Shown here one piece after another: positions 33,495 through 42,347 of a DNA stretch of 42,429 bases. Each line of letters starts with the position of its first letter. The first letter of the stretch is position 1. Below the pieces are notes generated by a model. The model worked only from the letters and a program-made list of their open reading frames with translations. It was not told where the DNA came from and did no database searches. Source of the DNA: Nitrososphaerota archaeon (lineage in GTDB: Archaea > Thermoproteota > Nitrososphaeria > Nitrososphaerales > Nitrosopumilaceae); assembly GCA_028867595.1 (NCBI GenBank), contig JAGWGB010000005.1, positions 53,574 to 96,002 on the forward strand, in the 5' to 3' direction. Both the position numbers and the translations under genes were made by a program.

Positions 33495-34379
33495 ATGCAG
33501 GCAGCAGCCTTTGCCCCAGGACACATAACCGGATTTTTCAAGGCCCAGGTAGAGCCAGAAAGGCCTGAGCTGAAAGGATCCATCGGTGCAGGATTTTGTA
33601 TAAAGGAAGGCGTTACAACCAAGGTAAAGGTTACAACTGACAGGACTGGTTTTAAAATTTCAACTATAGGCTACAAGTCTGATGATACGCAAGTCTCAGA
33701 ATATGTCGCAAAAGAATTTTTAAAGATTGCAAAGGGAAATTGTTTTTTAGAAATTGAACACCATGTTGGAATTCCTGTCGGTTACGGTTTGGGTTCAAGC
33801 GGTGCTGTTGCACTAAGCTTGGCGTTTGCACTAAACAAGGCTCTAGGTACAAACCTTTCAAGGACCCAGGTCGGGCAGATAGCTCATAACGCAGAGATTC
33901 ACTGCAAGACAGGACTTGGAACCGTATTATCATCATACCATGGCGGGTTTGAGATTAGAACAAAGTATGGCGCTCCAGGAATTGGCAGTCTCAAAAAAAT
34001 TCACACGGAATATCTACCGATTGTAATTTGTTTTTCTCCCATATCTACTAAAAAATTCATCAGGACTGAGCTCTCAAAGATAAACGGCCTTGGGGCAAAG
34101 ATGGTCACAAAGCTTCTCAAGTCAAGGGACCAGATGGAGTTCTTGGACATGTCTTTAGAGTTTGCAAGATACGTCAATGTAATCACGCCAAAGATGCAGC
34201 AGGTCATTGATGACTTGCAGCAACACGGATTCAAGTGCGGCATTGCAATGTTTGGAGAGACTGTATTTACCTTGGTGCCAAAATCAGAAGAGCCCAAGGT
34301 TTTGCACATTTTAGAAAAATACCACGACGGCATCATAATCAAGACAGAGATTGACAAAAGCGGAGTCAGGGAATTCTAG
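33495..34379 (+). CDS. Pantoate kinase (GHMP family), archaeal CoA pathway
   Basis: 294 residues. The GHMP kinase motif IPVGYGLGSSGAVALSLA (about residues 93-110) binds ATP phosphate, and the opening AFAPGHITGFF is the form seen in archaeal pantoate kinases. It makes 4-phosphopantoate from pantoate. It is the first gene of a four-gene CoA operon. Its TAG stop overlaps the GTG start of the next gene by one base. Confidence 0.92.
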   Translation: MQAAAFAPGHITGFFKAQVEPERPELKGSIGAGFCIKEGVTTKVKVTTDRTGFKISTIGYKSDDTQVSEYVAKEFLKIAKGNCFLEIEHHVGIPVGYGLGSSGAVALSLAFALNKALGTNLSRTQVGQIAHNAEIHCKTGLGTVLSSYHGGFEIRTKYGAPGIGSLKKIHTEYLPIVICFSPISTKKFIRTELSKINGLGAKMVTKLLKSRDQMEFLDMSLEFARYVNVITPKMQQVIDDLQQHGFKCGIAMFGETVFTLVPKSEEPKVLHILEKYHDGIIIKTEIDKSGVREF

Positions 34380-35125
34380 TGCTGATTCCAAAAACACATC
34401 CCAGGGCAGCATCCCTTTACATAAGGGAAAGGCTAGTTGGCGGATACAAAAGCGGATTGGTTGTAGAAGAAGGGCTCTTGGCGCATGGAAGGGGCGAGAT
34501 GTTTGACTACCTCATAGGTGAAAAGACCTCAAAGGCCTCTCATGGTGCAATCAAGGCTGCTGCACAGATGTTTCTCTTGGCAAAGCATCCAGTCATATCA
34601 GTAAACGGCAATTTTGCAGCACTTTGTCCAAAGGAAATTGTCCTGCTCTCAAAAATAACAGGAGCAGAAATCGAGGTGAACCTGTTTTATGCAAGTGCGA
34701 AAAGAAAAAAGACAATAGCACAGGTTCTTAAAAAAAACGGTGCGGCAAATGTCCTTGGTCTTGATGCCAAGTTTTCACAAACGATTCCAAGACTTGACAG
34801 CGCAAGAAGAGTTGTAGACGAACGCGGCATGTTCATAGCTGATGTTGTCCTAGTGCCGCTTGAAGACGGCGACAGAACTATAGCGCTAAAAAAGTTTGGC
34901 AAAAAAGTGATAACCTTTGATCTCAATCCAATGTCGCGCACGGCGCAAACCGCAGACATCACCATTGTAGATAACGTAACAAGGGGTATGGGCCTGCTCA
35001 TCAAGTCTTGCAAGAAGATGAAAAAGAAAAATTTGAAAAAAGGTCTCAAGTTTGACAACAAGAAAAATCTCAACCAGTCAATTGTTACAATAAAAAATAA
35101 TCTTGGGAGAATGTCAAATGCCTAA
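34379..35125 (+). CDS. 4-phosphopantoate--beta-alanine ligase (phosphopantothenate synthetase)
   Basis: 248 residues from GTG at 34379. The opening IPKTHPRAASLYIRERLV and the NGNFAALCP and SRTAQTADITIVDN stretches are typical of the archaeal ligase (phosphopantothenate synthetase), which joins 4-phosphopantoate and beta-alanine with ATP. With pantoate kinase it replaces the bacterial PanC/CoaA route. Its last codons overlap the panB start by 8 bases (ATGCCTAA). Confidence 0.93.
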   Translation: MLIPKTHPRAASLYIRERLVGGYKSGLVVEEGLLAHGRGEMFDYLIGEKTSKASHGAIKAAAQMFLLAKHPVISVNGNFAALCPKEIVLLSKITGAEIEVNLFYASAKRKKTIAQVLKKNGAANVLGLDAKFSQTIPRLDSARRVVDERGMFIADVVLVPLEDGDRTIALKKFGKKVITFDLNPMSRTAQTADITIVDNVTRGMGLLIKSCKKMKKKNLKKGLKFDNKKNLNQSIVTIKNNLGRMSNA

Positions 35126-35951
35126 ATCTGTAAAAGACATACTTGCCATGAAAGGCGTAAAAAAAATTTCAGTGATAACAGCATATGATTTTACGACAGC
35201 ACAGCTTTGCGACAAGGCAGGCGTTGACGCAATTCTTGTCGGAGACAGTGGGGGTATGGTCATGCTTGGATATGAAAACACCATCCCGGTTACCATGGAG
35301 CAGATGTGTTTTTTTACCGAAGCCGTAAGCAGGGGAAGAAAAAACGCGATGGTAATTGCAGACATGCCTTTCATGTCTTACCAGGCAAGCAAGTCGCAGG
35401 CAATCGAGAATGCGGGGAAGCTAATCAAGGCAGGAGCAGATGCAGTCAAGCTGGAAGGGGGAATCGAGATAAAAGAAACTGTCAAGGCAATTGTCGAGAT
35501 TGGCATACCTGTAATGGGCCATATTGGATTTCAGCCGCAAACAACTACGTTGCAGGAAGGGTACAAGGTGCAGGCAAAGACAAAGGATGCTGCTCTCAAC
35601 CTATTACATAACGCAAAGGCGCTTGAAGAGGCCGGCGCCTTTAGCATTGTATTTGAGATGGTGACAAAAGAGGTATCAAAGATAATAACAGAATCAATCT
35701 GCATCCCAACAATAGGGATTGGCTCAGGCCCCGACTGTGACGGGCAGGTCTTGGTAGTTCACGATGTCTTGGGCCTCTACGAGAAGATCAAGCCCAAGTT
35801 TGCCAAGAGGTATCTTGATCTTGCAGCAGATATTGTAAAAGCCATCACGTCTTACAGAAATGATGTCGTGTCAGGCAAGTTTCCATCACAAGAACATTCA
35901 TTTTCAATAGAAAAGTCCGAACTTGAAAGGTTGAAAAAAGAAATTGCGTGA
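35118..35951 (+). CDS. panB: 3-methyl-2-oxobutanoate hydroxymethyltransferase
   Basis: 277 residues from ATG at 35118, which gives the normal N-terminus (MPKSVKDILAMKG). The motifs ITAYDFTTA, GDSGGMVMLGY, the GHIGFQPQ loop and GIGSGPDCDGQ are all in place. It makes ketopantoate, the start of the CoA branch. An earlier in-frame start at 35103 only adds five residues within the preceding gene. Its stop overlaps the coaBC start by 8 bases. Confidence 0.95.
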   Translation: MPKSVKDILAMKGVKKISVITAYDFTTAQLCDKAGVDAILVGDSGGMVMLGYENTIPVTMEQMCFFTEAVSRGRKNAMVIADMPFMSYQASKSQAIENAGKLIKAGADAVKLEGGIEIKETVKAIVEIGIPVMGHIGFQPQTTTLQEGYKVQAKTKDAALNLLHNAKALEEAGAFSIVFEMVTKEVSKIITESICIPTIGIGSGPDCDGQVLVVHDVLGLYEKIKPKFAKRYLDLAADIVKAITSYRNDVVSGKFPSQEHSFSIEKSELERLKKEIA

Positions 35952-37182
35952 ACATCCATCTCTTGATATAGTAAGCTCTGACGGTACAGAGCTCGCAGGC
36001 AAAAAAATCGTACTGTGCATAACAGGAAGTGTTGCTGCATACAAATCAATCGAGTTTGCAAGACTACTCATGCGTCACGGTGCAGATGTCACCTGCGTTG
36101 CAAGCAAGGCTGCAACTGAGCTCATCAAGCCAAGCTACTTCAAGTGGGCCACAGGAAATGAGGTCATAACAAAACTGACAGGAGATCTTGAGCACATCAA
36201 AGTTGCAGACTATAAACAGTCAGACTTTATTGTTGTATACCCATGCACTGCAAACACTCTTGGAAAACTTGCACATGGTATAGATGACACTCCGATATCT
36301 ACTGTCCTAAGTGTCGGCTTTGGCTCAAAAATTCCAATAATAATCTCGCTTGCAATGCACCAGGCAATGTATGAAAACCCGGCAGTGAAAAAAAATATCG
36401 AGTTTTTAAAAAATAAAGTAAGTTTTATTGCGCCGCAGTTTGTCGAGGACAAGGCAAAAGCTGCAGAGCCAGAAGAAGTGCTTGACTTTGTTCTAAAAAA
36501 ATACGGCATCTCTCCTATACTTCAAGGCAAGAAGATACTCATAACAGCAGGCCCCACTGTAGAACACATCGACCCAGTTCGAATGATAACCAACCAGAGC
36601 TCAGGCAAGACTGGTGTCCTTATTGCAAAGGAGCTTGTCTCATCTGGCGCAAAAGTCACGCTAATCTATGGCCCGGGCATAGAGCCTGCCCCCAAGGGTG
36701 CCAAGGTTCTCAGAGTAGAGACAAGTGCCGACATGCTAGATGCGGTAAGGCATGAGTTGAAAAAAGAGTTTGATATTGTCATACTTGCCGCTGCCGTATC
36801 TGATTATACTGTGGAAAAACCAAGCAAGACAAAGGTCAAAAGCGACGCGTCTAAGATGGTTGTAAAGCTGAAAAAGGTGCCAAAAATTATCAATGAAATA
36901 AAAAAAATTCAAAGAGACATATTTTTGGTGGGTTTCAAGGCAGAGACAGACGTATCAAAAAAGAGATTGGTTGAATCATCGCGCAAAAAACTTGATGAGT
37001 CAGGCGCTGACATGATAGTTGCAAATGATATCGGTACAAGGTACAGAAAAAACCCAAGCCAAAATAATGTAATTGTAATTGACTCTGACACAGAATCAGA
37101 GTCTGGATGGAAAGACAAGGAAAAGATTGCAAGATTCATTTGCAATAAGATAGAGAAAAGATTTGCAAAAACTCTCAGTTGA
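35944..37182 (+). CDS. coaBC: Bifunctional phosphopantothenoylcysteine decarboxylase / phosphopantothenate-cysteine ligase
   Basis: 412 residues from TTG at 35944. The N-terminal decarboxylase half (about 18-190) has ITGSVAAYKSIE and the FMN-linked PCTANTLGKLAHGIDD motif. The C-terminal ligase half (about 195-405) has AGPTVEHIDPVR, the NQSSGKTG loop and AAAVSDY. Together they turn phosphopantothenate and cysteine into phosphopantetheine. It is the last gene of the CoA operon; later steps (CoaD, dephospho-CoA kinase) are outside the window. Confidence 0.95.
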   Translation: MREHPSLDIVSSDGTELAGKKIVLCITGSVAAYKSIEFARLLMRHGADVTCVASKAATELIKPSYFKWATGNEVITKLTGDLEHIKVADYKQSDFIVVYPCTANTLGKLAHGIDDTPISTVLSVGFGSKIPIIISLAMHQAMYENPAVKKNIEFLKNKVSFIAPQFVEDKAKAAEPEEVLDFVLKKYGISPILQGKKILITAGPTVEHIDPVRMITNQSSGKTGVLIAKELVSSGAKVTLIYGPGIEPAPKGAKVLRVETSADMLDAVRHELKKEFDIVILAAAVSDYTVEKPSKTKVKSDASKMVVKLKKVPKIINEIKKIQRDIFLVGFKAETDVSKKRLVESSRKKLDESGADMIVANDIGTRYRKNPSQNNVIVIDSDTESESGWKDKEKIARFICNKIEKRFAKTLS

Positions 37183-37186
37183 TCTT

Positions 37187-38275
37187 TTAGATAACAATCA
37201 GTTCTTTTGTAAACTTGTGCATCACGTCAGGTTTTCTTCCAACAATTACCGAGTCTTCAATTCGCACCCCAAATTTCTTTGGAAGATATATTCCAGGCTC
37301 CACTGTTATTGCCATGTTTTTTGATAGCATTGCTTGGCTTGACGGCCCAAGGTTTGGTAGCTCGTGCACTTCAAGGCCTATGCCATGGCCTGTCGAATGG
37401 ATGAAATATTTTCCGTATCCCCTTTTTGCAATTATTTTTCGACATGCATCATCAACTGACTTGCAGGAAACTCCCGGTCGCACTGCCCCAAGTCCTGCCT
37501 CCTGCGATTCTTTTACGATGCCATAGACTTTTTTTGCCTCAGGCGATATTGTACCAAGACCAAACGTCCTTGTTGCATCAGAGACATACCCTTTGTGGCG
37601 AAGTGTAAGGTCTACTACAACCATGTCTCCGTTTTCAAACCTGCGCTCTGTTACCTGCGCATGCGGCAGTGCGCTGTTTGGTCCCCCCGCTATTATGAGG
37701 GGCTGGAGTGTTGACTTGTATCCCGTGGCAAAGGCACCCCTTTCCATCGCATAAGACATCAGTATAGTTTGAAGCTCCATCTCAGACATACCTATCTTCA
37801 TCTCGTCCACGCATAGCTCATACATCTCGTCCAGGATAGAGGAGCATTTTTTCAGTATGGCAATCTCATTGTGGTCCTTTACCTGTCGTGCCTGGTAGAA
37901 AGGCTCTGTAGTCGACTTGACTCTTGGCAGGCTCTTTTTGAGCGACTGTACCATGTCATAGTTGTTCGTGTCAGTGCAAATTTTTCTTCCCTTGATTGCC
38001 CCAATCAGTGTAGATATAGAGCCCTTGCCGCGCTCTGACTTGATTACCTTGCAGTTTACCGATTCTTCTTTTGCCCGGCCCACCTCTAGCTCTGGTGCAA
38101 TTATGGTAGCGCCGCTCTTGTCAAGTATTCCGATTGCCTCACCCCAAAAGCCTGTCATGTAAAATAGGTTCTCAGGCTCAAAGGCTACAAGTATATCACA
38201 TTCTAGTTTATTGCAAAATTTTAAGAGGTTTTTTCTGCGGCTCTGCATCAGTCTCAAACTTGGCCTTGTCTCCAT
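37187..38275 (-). CDS. M24 family metallopeptidase (Xaa-Pro aminopeptidase-like)
   Basis: 362 residues. The creatinase-like N-terminal domain (about 1-130) is followed by the pita-bread peptidase domain with all five metal ligands in context: Asp in VVVDLTLRH, Asp in VSDATRTF, His in HSTGHGIGLEVHE, Glu in TVEPGIYLP and Glu in RIEDSVIV. It likely removes the first residue before proline in the cytoplasm. A later ATG at 38248 is possible. It converges on coaBC with a 4-base gap. Confidence 0.94.
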   Translation of the reverse strand: METRPSLRLMQSRRKNLLKFCNKLECDILVAFEPENLFYMTGFWGEAIGILDKSGATIIAPELEVGRAKEESVNCKVIKSERGKGSISTLIGAIKGRKICTDTNNYDMVQSLKKSLPRVKSTTEPFYQARQVKDHNEIAILKKCSSILDEMYELCVDEMKIGMSEMELQTILMSYAMERGAFATGYKSTLQPLIIAGGPNSALPHAQVTERRFENGDMVVVDLTLRHKGYVSDATRTFGLGTISPEAKKVYGIVKESQEAGLGAVRPGVSCKSVDDACRKIIAKRGYGKYFIHSTGHGIGLEVHELPNLGPSSQAMLSKNMAITVEPGIYLPKKFGVRIEDSVIVGRKPDVMHKFTKELIVI

Positions 38276-38291
38276 TTATGTTTGCTGGAAG

Positions 38292-38302
38292 GTTTAGATA
38301 AT
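38292..38302 (+). promoter_or_regulatory. TATA-like box for the PP-loop protein gene
   Basis: The sequence gtttagataat is centred about 26 bases before the GTG at 38323, supporting that start over the out-of-frame ATG at 38301. Confidence 0.4.
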
Positions 38303-38322
38303 GGAAACAGAATTTTTCTCTA

Positions 38323-39327
38323 GTGGAAGAAAAAAAGAAAGTTGTAGCTCTATTGTCAGGGGGACTAGATAGCAGACTTGCAGTAAAGATGATGCAAAAA
38401 CAAGGATTTGATGTTACTGCTGTTGCAATCAAGACTCCGTTTTGTGATTTTGACTGCGGCAGAGGATGCGGATTTGAGATACGCGAGACTGCAGACATGT
38501 TAGATGTTGATCTAAAGACAGTATATCTTGGCGACGATTACATTGAGATGCTAAAAAATCCAAAGCATGGATTTGGTTCCGGCATGAATCCTTGCATTGA
38601 TTGCAGGGCAATGATGTTCAAGGCCGGAAAAAAAGTTATGGAAGACATTGGTGCAGAGTTTATCATTTCAGGCGAAGTGCTGGGACAGCGACCAATGTCG
38701 CAACATGGTCCTGCACTTCGAACTATAGAAAAAGAGTCAGGCCTTGAGGGAAAGATTGTAAGGCCGCTTTCCGGTGCGCTGTTACCAAAAACAGAACCAG
38801 AAGAGCGCGGCATAATCAAGCGAGAAGATCTCGGCATGATTCGCGGGCGCTCAAGAAAAGAGCAGCTAAAACTTGCACACGAGTTTGGTTTTGAAAACCC
38901 GCCAAATGCTGGAGGGGGTTGCTTGCTTACAGATCCAAAATTTGCAATCAGGGCAAAAGATCTATTCAACCACACAGAGACTCCAACAACAAACGATATT
39001 GATCTCTTAAAGATTGGAAGACATTTTCGATTTGATGCAAAGACAAAACTAATTGTTGGAAGAAACAAGGACGAAAACGAGATGCTAAAGGCACTAGCAC
39101 TTGACGGTGATGTCTTGCTTGAAACAAAAGATCACATGGGTCCAGTCTCGCTTTTGCGCGGAGATGATTTGCCAAACAATATGAAACTAGCATCTGATAT
39201 CACATTCCGATACTCTGACGCACCAAAGGACGTGGCAGGTACAGTAGCTGTACAAAAAAATGATAAGTTATCAGAAATTTCTGCAGGCAACATTTCCGAG
39301 CCAGAGTACCTGAAATACAGAATTTAG
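38323..39327 (+). CDS. ThiI-like PP-loop ATPase with NFACT-R-like C-terminus (predicted tRNA thiolation)
   Basis: 334 residues from GTG. The PP-loop SGGLDS at residues 12-17 adenylates a substrate as in ThiI and MnmA. Cysteines stand out: Cys41, Cys45 and Cys49, then a Cys91-x-x-Cys94 pair and Cys200 in AGGGCLL. The CxxC plus a distal cysteine resembles the Fe-S set of archaeal ThiI, NcsA and TtuA. The C-terminal part (about 232-300) with GRHFRFDAKTKLIVGRNKDENEML looks like an NFACT-R (DUF814-like) RNA-binding domain. Thiolation of tRNA is inferred. Confidence 0.85.
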   Translation: MEEKKKVVALLSGGLDSRLAVKMMQKQGFDVTAVAIKTPFCDFDCGRGCGFEIRETADMLDVDLKTVYLGDDYIEMLKNPKHGFGSGMNPCIDCRAMMFKAGKKVMEDIGAEFIISGEVLGQRPMSQHGPALRTIEKESGLEGKIVRPLSGALLPKTEPEERGIIKREDLGMIRGRSRKEQLKLAHEFGFENPPNAGGGCLLTDPKFAIRAKDLFNHTETPTTNDIDLLKIGRHFRFDAKTKLIVGRNKDENEMLKALALDGDVLLETKDHMGPVSLLRGDDLPNNMKLASDITFRYSDAPKDVAGTVAVQKNDKLSEISAGNISEPEYLKYRI

Positions 39328-39397
39328 TCAAGCAAGCTAGTCTGTGAATTGCAATTGACTGCAAAGGCTTTTTGAGGGAGATATTTGCATACCAATC

Positions 39398-39676
39398 ATG
39401 CAGACACAAAAGGCCCCGACATACCTCAAAGCCATTACGCTTCGAGACCATAGCGATGTCCATGCCGTAAAAGAGGATATCAAAAAGGGGATGATTTTGG
39501 TTCTGCGTGTTACTCCGCTTGCACAAAAAAATGTCGATGAGCTAAGAAAGGCAGTAGAAGAGATTTACAGCATTGCAAAGACCAATGACGCAGACATTGC
39601 AAGGCTTGGAGAAGAGAGAATTATTGTAACTCCGCCAGGTGTAAAGATCTGGAGAGCAGAATACGACCTAAAGTAG
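39398..39676 (+). CDS. sepF: SepF-like cell division protein
   Basis: 92 residues from ATG. The whole protein is a SepF domain: YLKAITLRDHSDVHAVKEDI, GMILVLRVTPLAQKN and DIARLGEERIIVTPPGVKIW. In other archaea SepF anchors FtsZ to the membrane, but that needs an N-terminal amphipathic helix, and here only about nine residues (MQTQKAPTY) precede the domain. The 3' end overlaps the fttA 3' end by 9 bases on the other strand. Confidence 0.9.
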   Translation: MQTQKAPTYLKAITLRDHSDVHAVKEDIKKGMILVLRVTPLAQKNVDELRKAVEEIYSIAKTNDADIARLGEERIIVTPPGVKIWRAEYDLK

Positions 39677-41599
39677 TCTTATGCCTTCTTGCACTTGGGG
39701 ACAAGTTGTCGCGATTCTAAACATTCTGTGAATCGAGCTTGCAAGGTTTTCACATTTTCTTCTCTCGCCGTGGTTTACAATCACTCGTCTAAGTTTTGGT
39801 CTGAGCTTGTGTACATATGACATTAGTTGGTTATAGTCGCTGTGTCCGCTGAATCCATCTAGTTTTTCAGTAGAGCAGTTTATGTTGATTACCTCAATCT
39901 TTCCGTCTTTTCCTACAACTGAAACTTGCCTTGACCCATCAAGCACCCTTCTTCCTAGAGTTCCGTTTACTTGATACGACACAAACAAGATCTTGTTTTT
40001 CTGGATTGGTGCAATGTTTTTGAAATACTCAAGGACCGGTCCACCTTCTAACATACCCGAAGTTGCCATTATGATGCACGGGCCTTCGCGAAGCGGTTCC
40101 TCTCTTGCGTCAGAGTGTTCAATGTTTGTAAAGTATTCAGAATCAAATGGATTTTCTTCAGTGCTTAGAATTTTTTCTCGCAGATCTCGCGCCAGGTATT
40201 CAGGATAGGCCTCATGAATTGCAGTTGCCTCGGATATCATTCCTTCTGTAAACACTGGTGCCTCCATCAGCTGTCCTGCCTTCATGTATTGATCAATTAC
40301 CATCATAAGTTCCTGTGCACGGCCTACTGCTGGAATTGGAATTAGCACCTTGCCGCCATTTCGTAGCGTCTCATTTACTGATTTGATAAATGCAGATTCT
40401 ACTTCTTCCCTTGTTGCCTGTATGTCCTCTTTTGCGCCATATGTGCTCTCTATCAATAGCGTCTCGACTCGCGGAAAGTTCCATGATGCACTTTCAAACA
40501 ACATCGATTTGCCATACTTGAGATCTCCAGTGTAGACAAAGTTGTGGTTTCCGTTTCCAATGTGAAAGTGGCATGATGCAGAACCCAAAATGTGTCCTGC
40601 GTTTGAAAATACCAGTTTAATGTCAGGCGAGATGTCTGTAACGGTTCCATATGCAAGAGATATTGTCTGCTTCATTACCTGCTTTACATCTCTCTCAGAG
40701 TACATCGGAATCTTGCCCTGCGCAGCTGCCACCTTGATGGCGTCAAGTTGAATCAAGTTCATCATGGGCAGGGTGGGTTCGGTACAGTATACAGGCCCCT
40801 TGTAGCCATATTTGAAAAGGACTGGCAGAAATCCCGTATGGTCGAGGTGTGCGTGGCTGATTACTACGGCATCAAGCTCGTCCAAAGTAATGTTTGCCCA
40901 GTCAAGCCTTGGAAAAGACTCTAGCGGGCTTCGGGCGCCCGGGTTTACACCACAGTCGATTAGGACTTTGCTTTCATGGGTTGTCAATAGCATGCAGGAC
41001 CTGCCCACTTGGCTAAAGCCACCAAGCGTAATTAGCGAAACTTCGGCGTCTTCAGATAACTTTGGCCGAAATATCTGCTCGCCCACCTGCTGCAGGTGCT
41101 TGCTTCTTTCGGTGGATGATATTTTGAGGTTATAGTTTATCGTCTGTATTGTCTGGGACTGGATTGTTGTTGCCTTTCTTATTCTTACACGCCAGCCAGT
41201 CTTTGAGACAAGGTCTGTAATACTAAAAGATGGATTGTTGTTCAAAAGCCAAGGGTGCTTTACCTCTACTGTAAGCTCGCCTATTGCAGTATCAAAGAAA
41301 GTCCCTTGCAGGTCAATCTCTTTTGGAAGCATTTGTATGAGAATCTCCCTTGCTTCTTCTTCCGTTTTTCTAATGGTCTTCTCGGTTCTAACTACAATTC
41401 TCTTTTTTATCACGTTAACCATGTTAGATATGACATCGTTGTGTTCCATAAGGTAGCGAGGATTTTTTGTGTAGATTGCAATTCTTGGACCCTCATACTC
41501 TATCTTGGTTACCTCAGCCTCTTTTGGAATACTTTGGAGTATGGTGCCCATGATGTTGGGTAATGGCGATATTTCTCTTTGCTGCTGTTTTCTCTGCAT
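39668..41599 (-). CDS. fttA: Transcription termination factor FttA/aCPSF1 (KH, metallo-beta-lactamase, beta-CASP nuclease)
   Basis: 643 residues. An N-terminal pair of KH domains (about 10-150) precedes a metallo-beta-lactamase domain with HAHLDH at residues 249-254 and a beta-CASP domain. Late motifs such as TSGMLEGGPVLEY and the GFSGHSDYNQL histidine are present, so the nuclease site is complete. It cuts nascent RNA at U-rich sites and ends transcription in archaea. It follows the proteasome gene after 8 bases. Confidence 0.97.
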   Translation of the reverse strand: MQRKQQQREISPLPNIMGTILQSIPKEAEVTKIEYEGPRIAIYTKNPRYLMEHNDVISNMVNVIKKRIVVRTEKTIRKTEEEAREILIQMLPKEIDLQGTFFDTAIGELTVEVKHPWLLNNNPSFSITDLVSKTGWRVRIRKATTIQSQTIQTINYNLKISSTERSKHLQQVGEQIFRPKLSEDAEVSLITLGGFSQVGRSCMLLTTHESKVLIDCGVNPGARSPLESFPRLDWANITLDELDAVVISHAHLDHTGFLPVLFKYGYKGPVYCTEPTLPMMNLIQLDAIKVAAAQGKIPMYSERDVKQVMKQTISLAYGTVTDISPDIKLVFSNAGHILGSASCHFHIGNGNHNFVYTGDLKYGKSMLFESASWNFPRVETLLIESTYGAKEDIQATREEVESAFIKSVNETLRNGGKVLIPIPAVGRAQELMMVIDQYMKAGQLMEAPVFTEGMISEATAIHEAYPEYLARDLREKILSTEENPFDSEYFTNIEHSDAREEPLREGPCIIMATSGMLEGGPVLEYFKNIAPIQKNKILFVSYQVNGTLGRRVLDGSRQVSVVGKDGKIEVININCSTEKLDGFSGHSDYNQLMSYVHKLRPKLRRVIVNHGERRKCENLASSIHRMFRIATTCPQVQEGIRLL

Positions 41600-41607
41600 T
41601 AAATCAC

Positions 41608-42240
41608 TTAGAGTGTAATGATGGCTTTTTTCTGCTCTTTTGTTAAGAGGCGGTATCCCTGCTTGTCTATAATTGCGACATTGATTCCGTCACCTGTTCC
41701 TATGTTTCTTGTTATTGCAGCCTTGACTGCTCGCAGTGCAATTATTTTTCCGTCTTCTACTGCAAGTCCGTCGCGGTATTCGCTTTCAAGCAAGCCATAT
41801 GCAACAGGAGAACCGCTTCCTGTTGTAACATAATTTTTCTTGTCAAGGGAGCCAAACATGTCAATGTTGTATAATGCTGGACCTTGTTTGTCATATCCAC
41901 CTACAAGAATATCAGCAATAAATGGATAGTACCTATTTTGAAAGAAGATGAGCGATGCAAGTCTTGCAATTGATTTGATTGGGAGGTACTCTCCTTTCTC
42001 TATCCTGTGGATGTTGCTGTGATACCTTAGCATGTCGGTGACATTTTGAGCATCTGCCACTCCTCCAGCTATGGTCATGCCTGCATGATTGTCTATTTTC
42101 TGAATCTTCATCGTATTGTTGTTTGCTATGAAATAGCCAGCGCTTGCTCGCATATCTGCGCACAAGACTACTCCGTCTGTGCAGGCTATTCCTACCGTAG
42201 TTGTTCCATGAAATGTGTGTTGTTCAATATAGTCTGACAA
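41608..42240 (-). CDS. psmB: Proteasome beta subunit (20S core protease)
   Basis: 210 residues from TTG at 42240. A 12-residue propeptide ends in HG, and cleavage exposes Thr13 as catalytic Thr1 of TTTVGIA. Counted from it, the catalytic Asp17 and Lys33 are in the right places, and the GSGS-like loop near the C-terminal half is present. It is the active beta ring subunit of the archaeal 20S proteasome; the alpha subunit is not in the window. The gene is divergent from the partial G1P dehydrogenase gene. Confidence 0.96.
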   Translation of the reverse strand: MSDYIEQHTFHGTTTVGIACTDGVVLCADMRASAGYFIANNNTMKIQKIDNHAGMTIAGGVADAQNVTDMLRYHSNIHRIEKGEYLPIKSIARLASLIFFQNRYYPFIADILVGGYDKQGPALYNIDMFGSLDKKNYVTTGSGSPVAYGLLESEYRDGLAVEDGKIIALRAVKAAITRNIGTGDGINVAIIDKQGYRLLTKEQKKAIITL

Positions 42241-42318
42241 ATAACATTCTCCTTAACTAGAGATATCTAAAGTAGGATTCCACCGCTTTAAAGGTGTTAC
42301 TGCAAGTTATGGGATATC

Positions 42319-42328
42319 GATAAATAAC
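42319..42328 (+). promoter_or_regulatory. TATA-like box for the G1P dehydrogenase gene
   Basis: The sequence gataaataac is centred about 25 bases before the ATG at 42348, consistent with a leaderless transcript. Confidence 0.45.
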
Positions 42329-42347
42329 GAGATTTGAGCAAAAATTC

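Noticed and set aside
38538-39068. 176-codon minus-strand frame opposite the ThiI-like gene
   Set aside because: The plus strand holds the PP-loop and conserved cysteines; the opposite frame shows no domain.
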